This document shows, piece after piece, positions 43,265 to 49,156 of a stretch of DNA of 49,156 nt. Under the pieces are notes generated by a model, which did not search any database, was not told the origin of the DNA, and saw nothing but the letters and a program-made list of their open reading frames with translations. The DNA comes from an uncultured Rhodospira sp. (GTDB lineage: Bacteria; Pseudomonadota; Alphaproteobacteria; Rhodospirillales; Rhodospirillaceae): NCBI RefSeq assembly GCF_937138205.1, contig NZ_CAKZOT010000002.1, positions 1 through 49,156 on the forward strand. Direction: 5' to 3'. A program made the translations under genes and the position numbers. How positions within the stretch are numbered: position 1 is the stretch's first letter; each line of letters opens with the position of its first letter.

Positions 43265-44823
43265 CAACACCCGCCGCCGGACCCGTCGGCGGTCCGATGG
43301 GCCATGCGTCGGCGCGATGGGGCCTGGGTTTGAGCCTGTTCGCGCTGCACGTTGGCCTCACGGTGGCATGGTCCACCGGCCTGGCTCGCGATGACCTGGA
43401 AAGTATGCTGTTCGCGCAGGGCTGGGCCTGGGGCTACGACCCGGAACAGCCGCCGCTGTACAACTGGCTGGAGATGGCCCTGTTCGAGCTCACCGGGCCG
43501 TCGCTGGCCGGGGCCATCCTGCTGCGCTGGGGCATCATCGGCGTCGGCCTGCTGGCCTTGTACGACGCTGTCCGGCGCATCGCGGGCGGCGACGCCGCGT
43601 TGGCCGCCGGCGCCGTGGCGGGCATGGCCGGCACCGCCCTGTTCGGGTTCGAGGGCGCGCGCCATTTCACCCACACCACCCTTCTGTTGACCACGACGGC
43701 GCTGGTGCTGTGGACCGCCGTGCGGGTGGTCGAACGGCCCTCGGCGGCCGGCTATCTTGCGGTGGGCGGGGCGTTGGCGCTGGCCCTGCTGTCCAAATAC
43801 ACCATGGCCGTGTTCGCCCTGGGCCTGCTGGCCGGTGCTCTGGCGGACCCGGCAACGCGCGCGCGGCTTTGGGACCGGCGCGTTCTGATGGCCGGCGTGG
43901 TGCCGCTGCTGGCCCTGCCGGGGCATCTGCTGTGGCGCCTGGGACAGGACGTCAGCCTGTCGGACCGCGTGGCGACGATTACCGACACCGGCGCCGATCC
44001 GGGGGCCGGAGCCGCGTTCCTGGGCCTGCTGAGCGATGTGGTCGCCGATCCCCTGGCGGCGATGGCGCCGCCCCTGGTGCTGATGGCCGTGCTGGTGCCG
44101 TGGTGGCGGCCGCGCGGCGCGCCCACGGATGGGCCGCGCTGGGACCGCGTGCTGACGGTTTACGTCCTTATAGCGATGGCCCTCACCCTGGCCATCGTTC
44201 TGGCCAGCGGCGGCGACCGCCTGCGCTACCACTACCTGATGCCGGCGGCCATGGTCCTGCCGGCAATCCCGCTGCTCTGGACGCGGGCGCGTGGTTTGGC
44301 CGTGGCGCCCTGGCGTCGGCGGTCGTTGGGCTGGGCCTTGGCGGCACTGGCGGTGCTGGTCTCGCTGGCCACCGTCATCGACCGGGTGTGGATCGAGCCG
44401 CGTCACTGCGACCGCTGCCTCGCCCTGCTGCCGGCCGAACGGGCGGCCGACGTGGTCGAACAGGCCGGATTCACCGACGGAACCATCGTCGCCGCCACGC
44501 TCGACTGGGGCGCCAACCTGCGCCCGGCCTTCCCCGAGGTCCGCATGATCGCACGGCACTACCCGGACTGGCGCCCGCCGCGCCCGCCCGGGGATGGGGC
44601 CTGCCTGATCCTGCTGTCGCGGGCCGAGACCGAGGCCCTGCGGGCGGGGGCGCTCGACACCGCGCCCATCCGTGCGACCTTGGCCCGGATGCTGGACGCA
44701 ACGCCGCCGGCGGATTGGCTGGACCGCGCCGAGACGCGGGATCTCCCGCTCACGCGCGCCCCGGACCGCACCGTGCCGTTCGGGTTCGTCCTGCTGCCGG
44801 ACGGGCTGGGCTCGTGCCGGTGA
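43261..44823 (+). CDS. GT39/ArnT-like membrane glycosyltransferase
   Basis: A 520-residue multi-span (about ten to twelve) GT-C glycosyltransferase that would use a polyprenyl-phosphate sugar. The first periplasmic loop has the acidic ARDDLESMLFAQGWAWGYD and PEQPPLYNWL of PMT-type enzymes. Later motifs are HFTHTTLLL, LALLSKYTMAVF and RYHYLMPAAMVLP. The GTG at 43261 overlaps the meaB TGA by GTGA, and an ATG at 43297 is an alternative. The acceptor is unknown: lipid A, a protein or a lipid is possible. A soluble C-terminal domain of about 140 residues follows the last span. It converges with a DUF4396 gene. Confidence 0.85.
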   Translation: MTTPAAGPVGGPMGHASARWGLGLSLFALHVGLTVAWSTGLARDDLESMLFAQGWAWGYDPEQPPLYNWLEMALFELTGPSLAGAILLRWGIIGVGLLALYDAVRRIAGGDAALAAGAVAGMAGTALFGFEGARHFTHTTLLLTTTALVLWTAVRVVERPSAAGYLAVGGALALALLSKYTMAVFALGLLAGALADPATRARLWDRRVLMAGVVPLLALPGHLLWRLGQDVSLSDRVATITDTGADPGAGAAFLGLLSDVVADPLAAMAPPLVLMAVLVPWWRPRGAPTDGPRWDRVLTVYVLIAMALTLAIVLASGGDRLRYHYLMPAAMVLPAIPLLWTRARGLAVAPWRRRSLGWALAALAVLVSLATVIDRVWIEPRHCDRCLALLPAERAADVVEQAGFTDGTIVAATLDWGANLRPAFPEVRMIARHYPDWRPPRPPGDGACLILLSRAETEALRAGALDTAPIRATLARMLDATPPADWLDRAETRDLPLTRAPDRTVPFGFVLLPDGLGSCR

Positions 44824-44841
44824 CATAAGCCCGCGATGACC

Positions 44842-45519
44842 TCAATGGCAGTGCGCGTGCCCTTCGGCCGGGTGGCCCATGCCTTCCTTGATGCCGAACC
44901 GGATCAGCAGGATGTTGACGGGATAGGCGGCCAGAAGACCGGCCGACAGCGAGGTTAGCAAGGCGGTCCAGAACAGGGGCTGAAACATGGTGGCCCCCTG
45001 CCCCAGCCACAGGTCGACGCTGATGGCTGTCACCTCCATCGCCGTGATGGAGATCGTCTCGCTGACCACCGTGTCCCGCAACGCCACACCAAAGCCCATC
45101 CCCATCGCCATGAGGGGACCGATGGTAAAGGCGAAGCCAGCCACGTAGGCCAGCGTGAAGGTCGTCACGCTGACCGCCAGTGCCCCCAGCGACAGGATGC
45201 CGGCGGCAATGATAACACCCGCGATCTCCCCCACCCCGCATCCCGCGTAGCAATGCGAGACCGAACGGAACGCCCGGCGCCAGAGACTGTCGCGGCGGAT
45301 CTGGGCGCGCCCGGAGTAGACATACACCAGAAGGCCAAGCGGACCCGAATAGGCAACAGTCAGGATCCAGACCCATCGCATCAACCCCTGTGTTTGCGGA
45401 TTGGCGGTGCGCAGGTCATACAGTAACCACACCACACATAGCCCGTTGATGGTCAGCCAGACCAGCAGAAGCACCGGGTCTTGGAGAACCGAAACAATTC
45501 TTTGGTGCACAACCTCCAT
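44842..45519 (-). CDS. DUF4396 membrane protein with His-rich tail
   Basis: A 225-residue protein with about six hydrophobic segments. It has a conserved-looking SVSHCYAGCGVGEIAGVII motif and GPLMAMGMGFGVALRDTV, which I associate with DUF4396, and the C-terminal tail HPAEGHAHCH suggests metal binding. The function is unknown. GGGAGAG precedes the ATG at 45519. The same frame runs further upstream, but that part overlaps hisZ antisense and is rejected. It diverges from hisZ across 180 bases. Confidence 0.75.
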   Translation of the reverse strand: MEVVHQRIVSVLQDPVLLLVWLTINGLCVVWLLYDLRTANPQTQGLMRWVWILTVAYSGPLGLLVYVYSGRAQIRRDSLWRRAFRSVSHCYAGCGVGEIAGVIIAAGILSLGALAVSVTTFTLAYVAGFAFTIGPLMAMGMGFGVALRDTVVSETISITAMEVTAISVDLWLGQGATMFQPLFWTALLTSLSAGLLAAYPVNILLIRFGIKEGMGHPAEGHAHCH

Positions 45520-45699
45520 GTCACTCTCCCGTTCGCGGGCCGCTTTCGACGAAATATCGCATTCGATCAACGTGGCAACGTCCCGGCCTTCCAACACGTT
45601 CCGACACCGCCGAGGCGACATCCGCCGGGTTTTGATTTGCCCGCCACCGCCCAAAAGGACTAAACAGCGGGTCGCACCTCCCCAAAGACCGGGCCGACC

Positions 45700-46851
45700 A
45701 TGACCGAGACTCCCCACGCCGCCCTGTTGCCCAACGGACTGAGCGACGTCCTGCCGCCCCGGGCCGAACACGAGGCGCGCGTCGTCGAGCGGCTCATGGG
45801 CTTCATCGCCGGCCACGGCTACCGCCGCGTCAAACCGCCGCTGATCGAGTTCGAGGACGGCCTGTTGTCCGGCGCCGGCACCGCCCTGGCCCGCGACACC
45901 TTCCGCGTCATGGACCCGGTGTCGCAGCGCATGATGGGCGTGCGTCCGGACTTCACGGTGCAGATCGGACGGATCGCCACCAGCCGCCTGCGGCGCGAGC
46001 CCCGTCCGCTGCGCCTGTGCTACGCCGGGCAGGTGCTGCGCGTGCGCGGGACGCAACTGCGGCCGGAGCGCCAGTTCACGCAGGCGGGGGCCGAGTTGAT
46101 TGGCGCGCCGGGCGCGGCGGCCGAAGCCGAGGTCATCGTCCTGGTGGCCGAGGCCCTGGGCGCCGTGGGCGCCGCCGACCTGACCATCGACCTGAATCTG
46201 CCGACGCTGCTGAGCGTGCTGATGGACGTTCATGGCGTACCGAACGACGATCGCGCGTCGTTGCGGGCCGCCGTCGACCACAAGGACGTCGCGGCCGTCC
46301 GCGCCGCGACGGACGAGGCGCTGGGCGCGCTGCTGGTGGCCCTCATCCAGGCCACGGGGCCAGCGCACGAGACCCTGGCCGAAATCGCCGGGCTCGGCCT
46401 GCCGGCCGCGGCGGCGGACCGCGTGGCGGCGCTGGGCCATCTGGTGGAGCGGATCGAACAGGCCCACCCGGGCCTGCCCCTGACCGTCGACGCGCTGGAA
46501 AGCCGAGGGTTCGAGTACTACACGGGCGTCGGCTTTTCCGTGTTCGCGCGTCGCGCCCGGGGGGAGTTGGCGCGCGGCGGCCGCTACGAGGCCGGTCCCA
46601 ACGGCGCCAGCGAGCCCTCCGCCGGGTTCACGCTGATGATGGATGCGGTCCTGGACGCCGTGCCCGATGACCGGCCGCCGGCCCGGGTATTGGCGCCGGC
46701 CGGTCACGACCGCGCGCGCGCCGCCCGCTTGCGAAACGAGGGGTGGATCGTGGTGGCCGCGCTTGAGGACGTGCCCGACCCTATCGCCGAGGCGCGGCGA
46801 TTGGGCTGCCCTTACCTGCTGGGCGACGCCGGACCGGACGCGATCGTTTAG
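45700..46851 (+). CDS. hisZ: ATP phosphoribosyltransferase regulatory subunit HisZ
   Basis: Histidyl-tRNA-synthetase-like regulatory subunit that, with short-form HisG, catalyses the first step of histidine synthesis. The 383-residue protein has LLPNGLSDVLPPRAEHEARV, MGVRPDFTVQIGRIATSRL, LRLCYAGQVLRVR, PERQFTQAGAELIG and SRGFEYYTGVGFSVFA. It lacks the C-terminal anticodon-binding domain of true HisRS and is therefore not a synthetase. hisG is not in the window, as is common. No strong ribosome-binding site was seen. Confidence 0.92.
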   Translation: MTETPHAALLPNGLSDVLPPRAEHEARVVERLMGFIAGHGYRRVKPPLIEFEDGLLSGAGTALARDTFRVMDPVSQRMMGVRPDFTVQIGRIATSRLRREPRPLRLCYAGQVLRVRGTQLRPERQFTQAGAELIGAPGAAAEAEVIVLVAEALGAVGAADLTIDLNLPTLLSVLMDVHGVPNDDRASLRAAVDHKDVAAVRAATDEALGALLVALIQATGPAHETLAEIAGLGLPAAAADRVAALGHLVERIEQAHPGLPLTVDALESRGFEYYTGVGFSVFARRARGELARGGRYEAGPNGASEPSAGFTLMMDAVLDAVPDDRPPARVLAPAGHDRARAARLRNEGWIVVAALEDVPDPIAEARRLGCPYLLGDAGPDAIV

Positions 46852-47041
46852 AACTCGTCACCGCGAAAATCGACTCCGCCGTCGGGCGCCGCGCGCGATG
46901 GCCCACGGCAACCATTTCCGCCCATTGCCCGCACGCCAATTATAGCATACCGTGTGCGTTACGGTTCTGCTTCGCCGCTCCGGACGCGACACTCCTCCCC
47001 CGGACGGCGCGTCTTTCAAGGGTAGGGTATTGGTCGCCCCC

Positions 47042-48931
47042 ATGGACATCCCGACATTGTCGATCGGCATCGACGAACTGCGACGGCTCGTCGAGGCCGT
47101 GCCGGTCGCCTGTTATGTCAATGCAATGCCGGAGGGCCGGTTCGTGACGATGAACGCCCATATGCGGGCGCTCATGCGGATCGACCCGGACGCGAATGTC
47201 GAGTCCATGACCACGATCAGCCTTTACGCCGACCCCAGCCGTCGTCCCGGTTTCATCAAGCAGATCAGGCAGCAAGGCCTTGTGCGCGACGTCGACTTCG
47301 ACGGCGTGCGCTCAGACGGGACCCCCTTGCCTTGCCTGGCATCGTTCCAGGCCATGATGTGGCAGGGACGAGAGGTCGTGTTGGGCTGCATGATCGATAT
47401 CACCGACCGCAAGGCGACTGAAACGGCACTCCGGGCCAGCGAGGAGAAGTTCCGCGAGATCGCCGAGAACACCAGCGACGTCATCTGGCACCTCGATCCG
47501 GACCTTTTGATCACCTATTACGGCGGCGGCAGTCGACTGATCGATTGGCTTGGGTACGACGAAGTCATCGGCCGCAGCGCCCTTACGTTCTTTGACCCGG
47601 AGAGCACTGAGCGACTCCGCGCCGGCTGGATGCAGCGAACCGCACACGAGGAAAGCGGCGTGCCCACCGAGCGCGCCCACTATGACGTCCGAATGATGAA
47701 CGCCAAGGGCGAGCGCCTGTGGGTCGAACTGATGGTCTATCCGCATCGAAACGCGGACGGCACCCTGGACGGCTATTTCGGGGTCATGCGCGACATTTCG
47801 GCCCGCAAACAGGCCGAAACCGCGCTGCGCCAAAGCGAGACGCTGTTCCGGCAGATGTTCGACGCCGACCCCGTGGCCAAGGTGCTGGTGGACCCCGAAA
47901 CCGGCTTGATCACCAACGCCAACAGCAGTGCCGCGCGGTTGCACGGCCAGGACCTTGCCGCGTTCCAGGGCTGGTCCCTGGCGCATCTGATCGAGGACCC
48001 CGACGGCGGCGACCATGACCCCCTCGCCCTCTTGCGCGACGCCGCCACCACCGGCACCCCGTTGGAATTCACGTATCGGCTGAAGGACGACTCGCATCGG
48101 CGCGTCGCGGCACACGTCGGTACGGTGGATGTGCCGGTTCCGGACGGCGCCGCCCGGCGCCACCTGAACGTCAGCCTGTTTGATGTCACCGACCGCCAGC
48201 GGTATGCCCTGGCCTTGGAGCACCGCAACGCGGATCTCAAGGATTTCACCGCCGGCGTCTCCCACGACCTGCAGGAGCCGTTGCGCCTGATCACCAGCTA
48301 CCTCGGCCTGCTCGAACGCCGCCTGGGCGACCGGCTGGCACCCGACGAGAAGGAGTTCATCGGCTTCGCGGTCGACGGCGCCGTGCGAATGCGCACAATG
48401 ATCCACAGCCTGCTCGACTACGCGCGATTGGACAGCCACGCGCTGATGGCCGACCCGGTGCCTCTCGACGACGTTCTGGCGACGGTCACGGCGACGCTGC
48501 GGGCCAATCTGACCGAGGCCGGTGCCACGGTCGAGGCGCTGCGGCCTCTGCCGACGGTGATGGCCGACCGGCGGCAGATGACGAGCCTGTTCCAGAATCT
48601 GATCGCCAACGCCGTCCGGTATCGGCGGCCTGACGTTCCGAGCCGCATCACGGTGACCTGGGACCGCCAGGGCGATCGGGCGGTGCTCGGCGTCCAGGAC
48701 ACCGGGATTGGCATCGACCCGAAGCACCACGACCGCATTTTCGGAGTCTTCCAGCGCCTGCGGCGAACCGGGAACGACGAGGACTCGGGCACCGGCATGG
48801 GGCTGGCCATCTGCCGGCGCATCGTCGAACGGCACGAGGGCCGCATCTGGGTCGAGTCCCCGCCCGAGGGGGGCACGACATTTCGCTTCACCCTGCCGCT
48901 GGCGGAGTCCGGGACGGCGACCGACCCCTGA
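47042..48931 (+). CDS. Triple-PAS histidine kinase
   Basis: A 629-residue cytosolic sensor kinase without membrane spans. Three PAS domains (about 10-125, 135-260 and 265-390) carry linker motifs DITDRKATETALRASEEKF and DISARKQAETALRQSETLF. The H-box is His408 in AGVSHDLQEPLRLITSYL, of the phytochrome-like HisKA type. The ATPase has NLIANAVRYRRPD, QDTGIGIDP and GTGMGLAICRRI, so it should be active. No receiver or response regulator lies adjacent. The start at ATG 47042 is chosen over an upstream GTG since PAS homology begins soon after. The ligand is unknown. Confidence 0.9.
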   Translation: MDIPTLSIGIDELRRLVEAVPVACYVNAMPEGRFVTMNAHMRALMRIDPDANVESMTTISLYADPSRRPGFIKQIRQQGLVRDVDFDGVRSDGTPLPCLASFQAMMWQGREVVLGCMIDITDRKATETALRASEEKFREIAENTSDVIWHLDPDLLITYYGGGSRLIDWLGYDEVIGRSALTFFDPESTERLRAGWMQRTAHEESGVPTERAHYDVRMMNAKGERLWVELMVYPHRNADGTLDGYFGVMRDISARKQAETALRQSETLFRQMFDADPVAKVLVDPETGLITNANSSAARLHGQDLAAFQGWSLAHLIEDPDGGDHDPLALLRDAATTGTPLEFTYRLKDDSHRRVAAHVGTVDVPVPDGAARRHLNVSLFDVTDRQRYALALEHRNADLKDFTAGVSHDLQEPLRLITSYLGLLERRLGDRLAPDEKEFIGFAVDGAVRMRTMIHSLLDYARLDSHALMADPVPLDDVLATVTATLRANLTEAGATVEALRPLPTVMADRRQMTSLFQNLIANAVRYRRPDVPSRITVTWDRQGDRAVLGVQDTGIGIDPKHHDRIFGVFQRLRRTGNDEDSGTGMGLAICRRIVERHEGRIWVESPPEGGTTFRFTLPLAESGTATDP

Positions 48932-48991
48932 CGGCCGCAGGCCGTCGACCGAACCCTGACGACATATAAGATTTACACGTATTTACTCTTT

Positions 48992-49112
48992 CTCGTCATT
49001 GCGAGGAGCGAAGCCCAAAAACCAAAACTGGGGCAATCCAGGGCGGATATTTGTGTTTTACGCTCTGGATTGCTTCATTCTCGTCTTGCGACGAGGGTGA
49101 AGCAATGACGAG
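48992..49112. repeat. Short palindromic repeat element, family A copy 2
   Basis: About 121 bases with 11-base inverted ends CTCGTCATTGC (48992-49002) and GCAATGACGAG (49102-49112). An inner GCAATCCAGGGCG and CTCTGGATTGC pair matches the corresponding inner arms of the copy at 26359-26513. The loops differ between the two copies (this one is AT-rich), so the paired arms are conserved rather than the loops. It follows the triple-PAS kinase gene by about 60 bases. Confidence 0.75.
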
Positions 49113-49156
49113 TCATGGTCCTGTTCGCAGCCGTCGTAGGGTGCGTCTGGAGGCGG

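Noticed and set aside
44842-46707. DUF4396 gene extended to 46707
   Set aside because: The upstream part is antisense to hisZ and low in complexity. A strong GGGAGAG and the first membrane span support the start at 45519.
48931-48945. ACGGCCGCAGGCCGT as a terminator of the triple-PAS kinase gene
   Set aside because: Only a six-base stem with no following T-run. It is indistinguishable from chance in GC-rich DNA.

Overview
The window is 49 kb of GC-rich chromosomal DNA from an alphaproteobacterium, most likely of the Rhodospirillales type. The evidence is the gene content: a sucA-sucB-lpd run, an aa3-type cytochrome c oxidase with CtaG, CtaB and a proteobacterial heme A synthase, a complete squalene/hopene (hpn) operon, MeaB, and the short-form HisRS paralogue HisZ. 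A BCCT compatible-solute transporter would suit a salt-exposed habitat, but that is inference. I saw no rRNA, tRNA, CRISPR array or complete insertion sequence.

Layout. 1-3883 (+): end of the 2-oxoglutarate dehydrogenase operon (sucA 3' part, sucB, lpd), with a strong hairpin between sucB and lpd. 3969-11047: cytochrome oxidase locus split into two divergent arms, ctaC-ctaD-ctaG-ctaE leftward and a 33-residue membrane peptide, a CtaM/DUF420-like protein, ctaB and ctaA rightward. 11155-14057: an MFS transporter, alanine dehydrogenase and MsrB. 14260-21700 (-): hopanoid operon hpnC-hpnB-hpnD-hpnE-shc-hpnG, which turns farnesyl diphosphate into squalene, then hopene, then extended hopanoids.

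22018-23524 is a small foreign-looking island. It holds a gene pair strongly resembling the Tlde1 L,D-transpeptidase-fold type VI effector and a periplasmic immunity protein, then a truncated second copy of msrB fused at its 3' end to what looks like the tail of an IS5-type transposase. 23559-26190 (-) is an accessory lipid module: an LpxD-type acyltransferase, a dedicated acyl carrier protein and a KAS II type condensing enzyme.

26191-26685 carries a nested inverted-repeat element. Next come a 1771-residue thioester alpha-2-macroglobulin (26686-32001), a SOUL protein, a cysteine-rich small protein and a BCCT transporter. 35283-36872 is a hybrid sensor protein whose ATP-binding domain has decayed while its His and receiver sites remain. 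37036-39177 holds a small Arg-rich protein, dcd and murA. 39214-40784 is an uncharacterised Xre-like regulator with a PAS-like tail, divergent from a small orphan ORF. 41216-46851 holds an NlpD-like lipoprotein, meaB coupled to a GT39-type glycosyltransferase, a DUF4396 membrane protein and hisZ. The window closes with a triple-PAS histidine kinase and a second copy of the short inverted-repeat family. Many genes are translationally coupled through ATGA/GTGA overlaps.

The items that most deserve follow-up are the orphan effector-immunity pair with its mobile scar, the lpxD-acp-KAS module, the pseudokinase hybrid, and the dispersed repeats.
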